From PFL42 sp963789825 (lineage in GTDB: Bacteria; Chloroflexota; Anaerolineae; Anaerolineales; E44-bin32): a stretch of 64,000 nucleotides of DNA. A model generated the notes under the pieces. It had not been told where the DNA came from. It saw nothing but the letters and a program-made list of their open reading frames with translations, and did not search any database. Below are positions 39,935 through 48,632 of the stretch, piece by piece (the stretch's first letter is position 1; every line of letters begins with the position of its first letter). Where the stretch lies: positions 62,001 to 126,000 of the forward strand of contig CAWBME010000010.1 of the NCBI GenBank assembly GCA_963789825.1, read 5' to 3'. A program made the position numbers and the translations under genes.

Positions 39935-40729
39935 GTGCGAATCGTGCGTTGGCAGCCCGATGAGGGCCAAGCGCCTGCCTGGGGATGGGTCGACGGCGAC
40001 CGCATCGGCCGGCTGGAGGGTTCGCCTTTCGGTGAGTACCGCCGTAAGGCAGGCAGCCTGCCGTTGGAGCGGGCTCGCTTGCTGGCCCCGCTGCGGCCGG
40101 GCAAGATCATCTGTGTCGGGCGCAACTATCCGCTGCACGCCGCCGAGCATGACACCGAGGTCCCGACCTGGCCGCTGCTGTTCTTCAAGCCCCCCACTGC
40201 CGTGATCGGCCCCGGGGAGGCCATCCGCCTGCCGCCGCAGTCGCGCCAGGTCGAACATGAGGGCGAGCTGGCGGTGGTGATCGGCGAGGCCGGCCGCTGG
40301 ATCGCGCCGCAGCAAGCCTCACGCCACATCCTGGGATACTGCGCCGCCAACGACGTCACCGCGCGTGACCTGCAGCAGCGCGACGGACAGTGGACACGCA
40401 GCAAGGGCTTCGATACTTTCTGCCCCCTCGGTCCGTGGATCGAAACCGAGCTCGACCCGGCGGATACGCTGATCACCTGCTCGGTCAACGGGCAGATGCG
40501 CCAGATGGGTTCGACGCGCGACATGGTGTTCTCGATCCCTCAGCTGCTGGCCTTCATCTCTTCGGTCATGACCCTCGAGGCAGGGGATCTGATCCTGACC
40601 GGGACACCCGCCGGCGTCGGTGGGCTCCAGCCGGGCGACGAGGTGGTGGTCGAGATCGAGGGCATCGGGCGGCTGGTCAACCCCGTGCTCCCTGACGAGC
40701 ACGGCGGCCAGGCCGCTGACCGGACCTAG
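39935..40729 (+). CDS. Fumarylacetoacetate hydrolase-family protein
   Basis: Soluble metal-dependent enzyme of 264 residues, GTG start directly after the methyltransferase stop. Domain signs in order: ICVGRNYPLHAAEH, LFFKPPTAVIGPGE, VEHEGELAVVIGE (two metal-binding Glu), ANDVTARDLQQRDGQW (metal Asp), KGFDTFCPLGPWI and GDLILTGTPAGVGGLQPGDEV. Family members cleave C-C bonds of beta-keto acids, or act as acylpyruvases or oxaloacetate decarboxylases; FahD-like activity is the most common in such short proteins. Substrate not determinable. Confidence 0.9.
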   Translation: MRIVRWQPDEGQAPAWGWVDGDRIGRLEGSPFGEYRRKAGSLPLERARLLAPLRPGKIICVGRNYPLHAAEHDTEVPTWPLLFFKPPTAVIGPGEAIRLPPQSRQVEHEGELAVVIGEAGRWIAPQQASRHILGYCAANDVTARDLQQRDGQWTRSKGFDTFCPLGPWIETELDPADTLITCSVNGQMRQMGSTRDMVFSIPQLLAFISSVMTLEAGDLILTGTPAGVGGLQPGDEVVVEIEGIGRLVNPVLPDEHGGQAADRT

Positions 40730-40878
40730 GCCGCGGGGCCTGCACAACGAAGGCGGGCGCCCACGCTGGCGAGGGACCGCACGCCAGCTCGATGACCGAC
40801 GGAGCACGCCGCGGCGAACAGGCGCTCCCAACACCAAATCCGCCCCGGGCGCATGGGGGCAATCCACGAGGCTGTTGC

Positions 40879-41433
40879 ATGGGACTCAAGCCCGACCACT
40901 GGATCCGCAGGATGGTTGCCGAGACACGCATGATCGAACCGTTCGTCGATGGCCAGGTTCGAGAGGGAGTGATCTCGTACGGCCTCTCGTCCTACGGCTA
41001 TGACATCCGCGTCGCCGGCGAGTTCAAGATCTTCACCAACATCTATTCTGCCGTTGTCGACCCCAAGCACTTCGACCCGCGCTCGATGATCGATTTCGAG
41101 GGCGAGGTGTGCGTGATCCCGCCCAACTCCTTCGCGCTGGCGCGGACGGTGGAGTACTTCCGCATCCCTCGCGATGTGCTGACGGTGTGCCTCGGCAAAT
41201 CGACCTACGCCCGCTGCGGCATCATCGTCAACGTCACGCCCTTCGAGCCCGAGTGGGAAGGCTTCGTCACGCTCGAGATCTCGAACACCACCCCGCTTCC
41301 GGCGCGGATCTACGCCCACGAGGGCATCGCTCAGGTGCTGTTCTTCCAGGCCGACGAGGTGTGCGAGGTCTCGTACGCCGACAAGAAGGGCAAGTACCAG
41401 CGCCAGCAGACGATCGCCCTGCCCCGGCTTTGA
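40879..41433 (+). CDS. dcd: dCTP deaminase
   Basis: Trimeric enzyme turning dCTP into dUTP for thymidylate synthesis. The 184-residue protein has the normal length and motifs: SSYGYDIRV, the nucleotide-binding CLGKSTYARCGIIVNVTP, the catalytic-Glu region GFVTLEISNTTPLPARIYA and the C-terminal KKGKYQRQQ that closes over the triphosphate. The ATG at 40879 was chosen because the family begins at MGLKPDHWIRRM. Spaced 150 bases from the preceding gene, so it may have its own promoter. Confidence 0.95.
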   Translation: MGLKPDHWIRRMVAETRMIEPFVDGQVREGVISYGLSSYGYDIRVAGEFKIFTNIYSAVVDPKHFDPRSMIDFEGEVCVIPPNSFALARTVEYFRIPRDVLTVCLGKSTYARCGIIVNVTPFEPEWEGFVTLEISNTTPLPARIYAHEGIAQVLFFQADEVCEVSYADKKGKYQRQQTIALPRL

Positions 41434-41496
41434 CCCCGGCGTCTGCCCGCCCTCCGTCACGCCCCGCGCCCGCCGGGCAGCGGGTCAGGACCATCG

Positions 41497-42444
41497 ATGG
41501 CGGCTGACCCGACCGGGCAGGCCGGCCGCCGGCGCAGATCCATCCTGTTGATCTCCCAGGATGTGTTCTTCCTGCCCAGGCTGCAGGATGCCGCAGCCGC
41601 GCTGAACTTCAACCTGGTCGTGTTGCAGGGGATCGAGCCGGCCGTTGAGGCCGGGGCTCCGGCTGACGACGAGCGCATGTTGACCGAACCGCTGAGCGGC
41701 CCGGACGCCTGGATGGTGCGGCAGGTTGCCGAGCTGCAGCCCAGCCTGATCCTGCTCGACCTGGGGGACCCGGCCCTGCCGGCGATGCGCTGGCTGCAGC
41801 GGCTGAAGACCTCGGCCGCAACCCGCCGCCTGCCGGTCGTCGCCTTCGGCCCGCACGTCGAGAAGGAACACCTGATCCAAGCGCGGCAGCATGGGGCGGA
41901 ACTCGTCGTGGCCCGCAGTCGCCTGCAGAGTGGGCTGGCCGAGATCCTGCAGACCTACGCGCTGCCGGACCTGACCGAGGCACTGCGCGCGGGCTGTGAG
42001 CGACCGCTGAGCGAGCGTGCGGCAGAAGGCCTTGCCCTGATGTCCCGAGGCGAGTACTTCGAGGCGCATGAAGTCCTGGAGCGGGCCTGGCTGGAGTCGG
42101 ATGCACCCCAGCGATCGCTGTACCGCGCCCTGGTCCAGACCTGCGTGATCTACCTGCACCTTGAGCGAGGCAATCGGCCTGGCGCAGCCAAGCTTCTGCT
42201 GCGCATCCATCAGTGGCTGGATCCGCTGCCCGATCGCTGCTCCGGATTGGATGTAGCCGCCTGGAAAGCCAACCTGCAGGCACTGCGCCGGGCGATGGAC
42301 GATCCCGGCAGGCATCCTCACCGATCGATCCCGCTCTTCCGCCCGATCCCGAACCGAGGCGTAAGCGCCCGCGCACTGGGGGCCCCTATCGTCGCCCGAT
42401 CTCCTCGGGCATCCACCCGATCGTCCTTCCCTGGAGCTTGCTGA
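41497..42444 (+). CDS. Receiver-like domain fused to DUF309
   Basis: A two-domain protein of 315 residues. Residues 14-155 look like a response-regulator receiver (ILLISQDVFFLPRL start, LILLDLGDPALPAMRWLQRLK for the phospho-Asp strand, VVAFGPHVEKE and a C-terminal helix); the acidic pair at its start is missing. Residues 180-270 are DUF309, with the family helix GEYFEAHEVLERAW and ALVQTCVIYLHLERGN. The last 40 residues are Arg/Ser-rich, and the stop codon lies inside the left end of a MITE-like repeat (42434), so the tail may have been replaced by that insertion. Function unknown. Confidence 0.78.
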   Translation: MAADPTGQAGRRRRSILLISQDVFFLPRLQDAAAALNFNLVVLQGIEPAVEAGAPADDERMLTEPLSGPDAWMVRQVAELQPSLILLDLGDPALPAMRWLQRLKTSAATRRLPVVAFGPHVEKEHLIQARQHGAELVVARSRLQSGLAEILQTYALPDLTEALRAGCERPLSERAAEGLALMSRGEYFEAHEVLERAWLESDAPQRSLYRALVQTCVIYLHLERGNRPGAAKLLLRIHQWLDPLPDRCSGLDVAAWKANLQALRRAMDDPGRHPHRSIPLFRPIPNRGVSARALGAPIVARSPRASTRSSFPGAC

Positions 42445-42675
42445 AGAACGCGTTCGACCTCACCCCGACCCCCTCTCCGCGGATGGCGCACGGGTAACCC
42501 ATGAACCGTGGCGGAGAGGGGGAACAGATCTGGGGGGTGGGGAAGCTGCTCCCCCCACCCCCAGGAATCCGCGCCTTCGCGGGACTTGTCTGCCTCGCGG
42601 AAGTCGGCTGATGCAGGGGAGCGGCTAGGGGAGAGGTTCGGACGATCACACGGAGTCTTCTGCAGCCTGCTAGAG
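42434..42675. mobile_element. MITE-like repeat, copy 1
   Basis: About 242 bases, related along the whole length to copies at 45575 and 62283. The left end is GGAGCTTGCTGAAG and the right end TTCTGCAGCCTGCTAG, so the terminal inverted repeat is somewhat decayed. Inside are CTCTCCGC...GGAGAGGGG and GC-rich stems, as in the other copies. It carries no gene. It supplies the stop codon of the DUF309 gene and lies 41 bases from the end of the convergent M29 gene. Confidence 0.75.
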
Positions 42676-42716
42676 CAGGTCGATCGACCAGGGCGCATGC
42701 AGGCGTCGGACGCGCC

Positions 42717-43844
42717 CTACTCGATCAGGCAGCGGCCCTGGCGCAGGATGCATTCGCCGTCCACCACGATCTCTCCCGCCTGGCGCAGGTCGCAGATCAT
42801 GTCCCAATGCAATCCGCTCTTGTTCTGTGAGCCGGTTTCCGGATAGCCGCTGCCCAGGGCAAGATGGAACGACCCACCGATCTTCTCGTCGAACAGCACC
42901 TCGCCCATGAAGCGGTCGATCCGGTCGTTCAGCCCGATCGCCCACTCTCCGACATAGCGCGCACCGGGATCGGTCTCCAGCATCTGCTCGAGGTAGGCTT
43001 GATCGCGCTCGGCGCGCGCCTCGACGACACGGCCGCGCTCGAAGCGCAGCTCGACCCCCTCCACTCGGCGATTCACATACACCGCAGGAAAGCTGAACCG
43101 AACCCTGCCCTCCATCGAGTCCTCGACCGGCCCGGTGAACACCTCGCCGGCGGGCATGTTCCGATGACCGTCGTCGTTGATGAACGTGCGCCCGGCGATC
43201 GAGAAGCGCAGATCGACATCCGGTCCCTTGACTTCGACGTGCGACCGCCCGGCGAGCCAGTCGACCAACCGCTGCTGGCGGGCGGAGACCTCCCGCCAGC
43301 GCGCTGAGGGATCGTCGACGTCGGAGAAACTCGCCGAGAGCACAAAGTCCTCCAGCGCGGTCAGGCTCATCTCCGCTTCCTGAGCGTGGGCAGGCGTCGG
43401 GTAGAGGGTAACCACCCAGCGCAGGTCTCCAGTCGCACTCCGGCGCAGGAAGGTCTCGTTCAGCGGGGCGCTGGCGGCCGTCCGCCGCCGACGGCGATCG
43501 GGATCAACGCCGCTCAAGGCGCGCGTGTTGGAACCGCCCCGCACGACGATCAGGCCCTGAAACTGGCCCCGCACCAACTCCTCGGTCCGGAACATGTGAT
43601 CGAGCTGATCGTTGCTGGCCTGCTCGAAGAAGATTTCGCTCAGGCCCTCCATCCCGACATAGGCCTCCAGCCCCATGAAGACGTAGGGGTAGGCGCCTGC
43701 CTTCAGCAGCTCTCGGTAGACCTCGCGGATCAGCGGCGCGGCCGCGGGCGGGCCGTAGATGGCGATCTCTTGCTTCGGCTGGGCTTCAATCGAGTAGGTG
43801 ACCAGCGTGTCGGCGAGTCGGGTCAGGCGCGGGTCGGTGGACAT
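42717..43844 (-). CDS. M29-family metal-dependent aminopeptidase
   Basis: Intracellular exo-aminopeptidase of the thermophilic (PepS/AmpS) family, 375 residues, intact. Typical segments: LVTYSIEAQPKQEIAIYGP at the start, NMPAGEVFTGPVEDSMEG with a metal-binding Glu near 232, RYVGEWAIGLN with the second Glu, and the C-terminal GSFHLALGSGYPETGSQNKSGLHWDMI with the metal-binding His and Asp. AAGGAGG precedes the ATG. Removes N-terminal residues from peptides, perhaps those imported by ABC systems. The downstream boundary is a MITE-like repeat. Confidence 0.93.
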   Translation of the reverse strand: MSTDPRLTRLADTLVTYSIEAQPKQEIAIYGPPAAAPLIREVYRELLKAGAYPYVFMGLEAYVGMEGLSEIFFEQASNDQLDHMFRTEELVRGQFQGLIVVRGGSNTRALSGVDPDRRRRRTAASAPLNETFLRRSATGDLRWVVTLYPTPAHAQEAEMSLTALEDFVLSASFSDVDDPSARWREVSARQQRLVDWLAGRSHVEVKGPDVDLRFSIAGRTFINDDGHRNMPAGEVFTGPVEDSMEGRVRFSFPAVYVNRRVEGVELRFERGRVVEARAERDQAYLEQMLETDPGARYVGEWAIGLNDRIDRFMGEVLFDEKIGGSFHLALGSGYPETGSQNKSGLHWDMICDLRQAGEIVVDGECILRQGRCLIE

Positions 43845-44000
43845 GCGGCCTCCTTGGGCAGCGGGGACGCCCGCATGCAGCGTGGCTCGGCTGAAACGGC
43901 AACCCCCAGGGGCTGGCGTGGGAGACGGTAGTCGGCAGACCGGTCGGGTGTAGGGATCAACGACCGCCGCGCCCGGCGGTCGGCGCGCCTCGCGTGCTGG

Positions 44001-45463
44001 TCACCAGCTCGTGGAGAGCGCGCAGCTAGAGTCAAAGCCCAGGTCGAGGCCGTAGCCCGGCTGATCGTCCGGCCAGGCAAACACCAGGCGCAGCGTGGCC
44101 ACCGTCCCGGGCTCGATCACCGACCGGGCATCACCGGGGAGATCGCCGGTCTCGGGCGCCGGGCCGTCCGCTGGCCGCTCCCACAGCAACTGCCCACCCA
44201 GCCAGATCGCCAGGAGTTCGTTGTCATCAGGAAACGTGGGGTTCGAGATCCTGTCAGCCGGATCGCGCTCTCGCCTGCGTTGTCGATCGGCCACGAGACT
44301 TCCGATCCGGTGCGGGCAAAGGGAAGCATGGTCACGCCGGGGCAGCTGGCGGAAGTGACCGGCGTGGCGGTCGGTGTGGGCAGGGACGGAGCAGGGCTGG
44401 ACAGCCCCGCCGGAATCAGCGCGCCGACCTGGGTCGCGGCCAGCGTCGCCGACGGCTCCGGCGCGGTCGACGGCGTGCGCGGCCAGAGGAGCGCAGCACC
44501 GATGGCCAGCAGCGCCACGGCAGCGGCTGCACCCAGGGCGATGCCCGGCCAGGGGCGGCGCGCGGGTTGCGCCATGATCGGGGGCGCCGGACGTGCCGCG
44601 GGCACGGGCCGGGCCAGGGGCACCGTGACCTCGGGCAGCGGGTCGCCACGCAGTGCGCGCTGGTAGGCGTCGTTGAGGGCGGCCACCGACAGGAAGCGGT
44701 CCTCGGGGGCCTTGGCCAGGCTCTTCAGGATGACACGCTCAACTTGCGGCGCCAGGTTGGGATTGAACTGCCGGGGCGGCGGCGGGGGATCCTGCATGTG
44801 CATCAGCACCGTCCCCATCGCCGTGTCGGACTCGAACGGGAGCCGACCCGTGGTGAGCTGGTACAGGATCACCCCGAAGGAGTATTGATCGGACCGCGGA
44901 TCGACCTCTCCACCCCGGCCCTGCTCGGGTGAGACATAGGCCGGCGTGCCCAGGATCATCGAGCCGGTCAGGCTGGTCGAGCTTTCGGTCATACGCGCCA
45001 GGCCGAAGTCGGTCAGCTGAGCGGTGCCGTTCTGCGTGACCATGATGTTCGACGGCTTGATGTCGCGATGGATCACCCCGCGGTCATGGGCGAACTGAAG
45101 GGCGGCGGCGGTGTGGGCGACCCAGCGGGCGGCTTCGGCTTGCGTCACGCCACGCCGGGTCATGCGGTCGTAGAGGGTGTCGCCCGCGACGAACGGCATC
45201 ACCAGGTAGACATAGCCCAGCTGCTCGCCGTAGTCGGTGACCGGGACGATGTTCGGATGCTTCAATCGGGAGACGAGCTGGGCTTCTCGCCGGAAGCGGC
45301 GCACAAATCGCTTGTCGCCGCCTAACGTCGGCGAGAGCACCTTGATGGCCACTTCGACCAGCTTGCGGGTGTCCATGGCCCGGTAGACCGTGGCCATGCC
45401 ACCCTGGCCGATCTGCTCGACCAGCTTGTAGTGGTCGAGCATTTGGCCGACCAAACCAGCCAT
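44001..45463 (-). CDS. Transmembrane Ser/Thr protein kinase (PknB type), one frameshift
   Basis: Receptor-like kinase of about 487 residues. Residues 12-270 are the kinase domain: glycine loop IGQGGMATVYRA, VAIKVL lysine, HRDIKPSNIMV catalytic loop, DFGLARM and the APE-equivalent TPAYVSPEQGRG. One membrane helix (IALGAAAAVALLAIGAALLW) near 310-330 is followed by a Pro/Thr/Ser-rich stalk and an extracellular domain that ends in AWPDDQPGYGLDLGFDSS after a frameshift near 44250. No PASTA repeats are present; the outer domain is short and unassigned. A MITE-like repeat lies 112 bases upstream of the gene's start. Confidence 0.9.
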
Positions 45464-45574
45464 CTCGGGCGCCTCATCGCGGAGTCTGGCAACTGGGGCC
45501 GGCCGCTCACCGGCCGGCGTGCCTGGCGCCTATTCTACCGAATATCCTGAACCGTGGGCGCCGCTCTCGCCGGA

Positions 45575-45827
45575 CTAGGAGCCTGCTGAAAGACGTGCTT
45601 TCGACCTCACTCCCTGACCCCCTCTCCACGAACGGCACACGGGTAGGCCATGAACCGTGGCGGAGAGGGGGAACAAGATCTGGGGGTGGGGGAGCGCTCC
45701 CACCCCCAGAAGGTCCACCCCTTCCCCTGCGGGACTCGTGTGAGTCGCGGATATCGGCTCATGCAGGGGGAGGGGCTAGGGGAGAGGGTTGGACGGTGAC
45801 ACGGCGCTTTTCAGCAGCCTGCTAGAG
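45575..45827. mobile_element. MITE-like repeat, copy 2
   Basis: Best-preserved copy, 253 bases. The ends are CTAGGAGCCTGCTGAA and the complement of CTAGCAGGCTGCTGAA (14 of 16 match), each with TA just inside the outer base, as left by IS630/mariner-type insertion at a TA. The middle holds nested inverted repeats (CCCCCTCTCC...GGAGAGGGGG; GGGGGTGGGGGAGCGCTCCCACCCCC). No gene. Its right end contains the TAG stop codon of the lipoprotein gene at 45822. Confidence 0.82.
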
Positions 45828-46268
45828 TTCGATCTCCCCTACGCCTTCCCCGTTCAAGTAGACGGTGTAGCTGCCGGATTCGAACGCGCCCAGCGGGATG
45901 GAAGTCTCAAATGGCTCCAGCACCTGGATGCACGCCAGCTCAGGGTCGGCCAGGCTGTAGAGCACCACCTCGATCCTGCCTTCGGGATCCGGGTCAACGA
46001 CCTCCCATTTCAAGGCATGGCACGGTGTGGGGAGCATCCCGCTGACCTGAAGCCGCACCTGTACCGGGAAGCTCTCGAGCATCAGGAGATCGGTCGAATC
46101 CACGTACACCGGCCCCCGAACTCCCCCCGGCTCGGTTTCACTGGGCATGGTGACCTCGTTGTCGGAGGAGACCGGCGCCTCGGGCGGCGGAGTCGGCTCC
46201 AGGGTCCGGGCGCAGCCTGTGATCCAGATGCTGGCCGCCAGGATCAGGATTGCAGACAGACGAATCAT
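45822..46268 (-). CDS. Small lipoprotein of unknown function
   Basis: Exported lipoprotein, 148 residues. The signal peptide MIRLSAILILAASIWITGCA ends in a lipobox (ITGC, Cys near 18), followed by a Pro/Thr/Glu linker and a beta-rich domain with phrases such as VQLRLQVSGMLPTPCH-like and PLGAFESGSYTVYLNGEGV. The pattern resembles small immunoglobulin-like or Gmad2/protease-inhibitor-like domains, but I cannot assign one. AAGGAGG lies seven bases before the ATG. The stop codon lies in the MITE-like repeat. Confidence 0.78.
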   Translation of the reverse strand: MIRLSAILILAASIWITGCARTLEPTPPPEAPVSSDNEVTMPSETEPGGVRGPVYVDSTDLLMLESFPVQVRLQVSGMLPTPCHALKWEVVDPDPEGRIEVVLYSLADPELACIQVLEPFETSIPLGAFESGSYTVYLNGEGVGEIEL

Positions 46269-46385
46269 CGGGGACCTCCTTGCGGAAACCATGCTATCAC
46301 CATTGACGTACACCGGCCTCAATCGGTTCCCGACTGAGCGCTGCCCGGTTATCATTGCTGCCTGCCCGCGGCGATACTGCCGGCC

Positions 46386-47165
46386 GTGGCCCAAACGGAT
46401 GTCATGGCTCAGGCCGACGAACCTTCCGCTGCTCCCCAAGCGACGCCCCCGGCTGATGCCGGATCGGCTGCGCGCCAGTTCCTGGCGGGCGGACGCGACC
46501 AGCTTCCGCTGCTGCTGGGCGTCGTCCCCTTCGGGCTGATCTTCGGCGCGCTGGCGCTGCAGGCCGGTTTGCCGCCGGTTGCGGCGCAGGCCTTTTCTGT
46601 GCTGATCTTCGCCGGCAGCGCGCAATTCATCGCCGTCGGCATGCTTTCCAGCGCACCGGCCGGCCTGATCGTCGCCACGATCTTCGTGGTCAACCTGCGG
46701 CACGCGCTCTACAGCGCCTCGCTCTCCCCTCACCTGAGCCGCCTCCCCATGCACTGGAAGGTGCCTTTGGCCTGGCTGCTGACCGACGAGGCCTTTGCGG
46801 TGGCCGCGCTGCGCTACCGCCAGGCTGATATCCGCCTGGCCCACTGGTACACGCTGGGGACCGGATTGACGTTGTGGGCCGCCTGGCAGGCCAGCACCGC
46901 GCTGGGTATTCTGCTGGGGGCGCGTGTTCCCGAGGCGTGGGGGCTGGAGGTGGCGCTGCCGTTGACCTTCATCGCCCTGCTGATCCTGAGCATCAGCGAT
47001 TCGCCCGGCGTCGCCGCCGCCTTGTGTGCCGGCGCAGCGGCGGTTGGGCTGTACGGTCTCCCCTTCCGGCTGGGGCTGGTCTTGGCTGCGATGCTGGGAG
47101 TCGGTGTCGGCGTCGTCCTGGATGCACGGCGGACACGAGCCGCAAACGCGAGGCATGGCGCATGA
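46386..47165 (+). CDS. azlC: AzlC-family branched-chain amino acid exporter subunit
   Basis: Large subunit of the AzlCD/YgaZH exporter of branched-chain amino acids. After a hydrophilic N-terminus of about 38 residues come seven or eight helices with the family pattern LLLGVVPFGLIFGALA, FAGSAQFIAVG and NLRHALYSASLSPHL. The frame starts at GTG 46386; the ATG at 46404 is an alternative six codons in. The stop overlaps the azlD start by four bases. Confidence 0.93.
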   Translation: MAQTDVMAQADEPSAAPQATPPADAGSAARQFLAGGRDQLPLLLGVVPFGLIFGALALQAGLPPVAAQAFSVLIFAGSAQFIAVGMLSSAPAGLIVATIFVVNLRHALYSASLSPHLSRLPMHWKVPLAWLLTDEAFAVAALRYRQADIRLAHWYTLGTGLTLWAAWQASTALGILLGARVPEAWGLEVALPLTFIALLILSISDSPGVAAALCAGAAAVGLYGLPFRLGLVLAAMLGVGVGVVLDARRTRAANARHGA

Positions 47166-47488
47166 GCGCGGGCGGCGTGTGGCTGGTGATCCTGGGTGGG
47201 ATGCTGGTCACCTTCTTGACGCGCTTCTCGTTCATCGGCCTGCTGCCGGCCGAGCGCCTGCCGCCGCTGCTGCGCAGCGGCCTGCGCTTTGTCGCGCCGG
47301 CCGTGCTGGCGGCGATCATTGCGCCGGCGCTGCTGCTGCCGGAGGGCGTTCTCGATCTGAGCCTGCGCAACTACCAGTTGCTGGCCGGCCTGGCTGCCCT
47401 GGCGGTCGCCGTGCGATTCCGGAGCCTGTGGCTGACGATCGCCGTCGGCCTGGCGGCGTTCTGGATCCTGAGCGCCTTGGGCGCCTGA
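47162..47488 (+). CDS. azlD: AzlD-family small exporter subunit
   Basis: Partner of AzlC, 108 residues with about four helices. Typical start VWLVILGGMLVTFLTRFSF and the LRFVAPAVLAAIIAPALL helix. ATGA overlap with azlC shows translational coupling. AzlCD exports leucine, isoleucine and valine or their analogues. Confidence 0.93.
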   Translation: MSAGGVWLVILGGMLVTFLTRFSFIGLLPAERLPPLLRSGLRFVAPAVLAAIIAPALLLPEGVLDLSLRNYQLLAGLAALAVAVRFRSLWLTIAVGLAAFWILSALGA

Positions 47489-47538
47489 CAGCAAATCGCC
47501 CCAAGGCGATGCGCGCCGAGAGGTACAATACGCCACCG

Positions 47539-48492
47539 ATGAACTTCGCCTCGAATCCCCGCCGCATGGCATGGATGGCCATCGCCGCTGCGGTACTCAC
47601 GATCAGCCTGAAGGGCGCGGCGGCGGCCCTCACCGGCTCGGTCAGCCTGCTCTCCGACGCCCTCGAATCGACCATCAACCTGACCACGGCGATCATGACG
47701 CTGATCGTGCTGTTCTTCGTCGCCCGGCCGGCGGACGATGATCACACCTACGGGCACGGCAAGGCCGAGTACCTCTCCAGCGGCGCCGAAGGCGGCCTGA
47801 TCCTGGCAGCTGCGGCCGGGATCATCTTCATCGCCGTCCGCCGCTTGATCAACCCTCAACCCGTGGGCAACCTCGACATCGGACTGATCGCCATCGGTCT
47901 GGCCACCGTGATCAACTTGGTCGTGGCCCGGGGAATGATTCGCGTCGGCAAGCGCCAGCGCTCCATCGCTCTAGAGGCCGATGGTCGCCACCTGATGACC
48001 GATGTCCTGACTTCGATCGGGGTGATCCTGGGCGTGCTGCTCGTCAAGCTGACCGGCATCCTGTGGCTCGATCCGGTCATCGCTATCGTCTTCGCCGCCA
48101 ACATCGCCATAACCGGGGTCCGGATGATCCTGCGCTCCGCGCGCGGCCTGATGGATTCGTCCCTCCCGAGCGAAGAGATCCGGGCGATCACAGCGGTCCT
48201 CGACCGGCTGGCTGAAGAAGGGGTTCAGTACCACGCACTGCGCACACGCCAATCTGGAGCGCGCAACTTCGTCTCGGTCCACATCCAGGTTCCTGGAGGC
48301 TGGACCGTGCTGCAGGGGCATGACGTATTGGAGCGGATCGATCTGGAGCTGCGCAAGGCAGTTCCCGGCCTGACGGTATTCTCCCACCTCGAACCGATGG
48401 AAGACCCCCGCTCGTGGAACGACGTCCACCTTGACCGTCCTGATATCGAAGAGTTGATCCGGCAGGAGCGCCGGCCGGCCGCGTCGGGCTAG
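47539..48492 (+). CDS. Cation diffusion facilitator (CDF) metal transporter
   Basis: Proton-coupled exporter of divalent metals, 317 residues. Six helices span residues 10-205; the metal-site pairs are LLSDALEST (first Asp), then HTYGHGKAEYLSS, and DGRHLMTDVLTSIG (His/Asp of helix 5). The C-terminal cytoplasmic domain (about 210-300) contains FVSVHIQVPGGWTVLQGHD and FSHLEPMEDP. CDF members export zinc, iron, manganese or cobalt; which one is not clear. A TACAAT -10-like box lies ten bases before the ATG. Confidence 0.93.
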   Translation: MNFASNPRRMAWMAIAAAVLTISLKGAAAALTGSVSLLSDALESTINLTTAIMTLIVLFFVARPADDDHTYGHGKAEYLSSGAEGGLILAAAAGIIFIAVRRLINPQPVGNLDIGLIAIGLATVINLVVARGMIRVGKRQRSIALEADGRHLMTDVLTSIGVILGVLLVKLTGILWLDPVIAIVFAANIAITGVRMILRSARGLMDSSLPSEEIRAITAVLDRLAEEGVQYHALRTRQSGARNFVSVHIQVPGGWTVLQGHDVLERIDLELRKAVPGLTVFSHLEPMEDPRSWNDVHLDRPDIEELIRQERRPAASG

Positions 48493-48556
48493 GGGACCAG
48501 CGCCAGCGAGCTGCTCAAGACCAGCAACGGGTCGCAACTCAACCGCCGAAGCATGG

Positions 48557-48576
48557 CCGCAGCCCTCGGGCTGCGG
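48557..48576. terminator. Hairpin between convergent genes
   Basis: CCGCAGCC and GGCTGCGG pair over a CTCG loop between the CDF gene and the convergent nucleoside kinase gene. No T-run is present. Confidence 0.45.
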
Positions 48577-48632
48577 TGTCATGCCGGTCCGGATGCGAGT
48601 GGGCGGCGCGGCGGTTGGCTTGAGGGGAAGGG

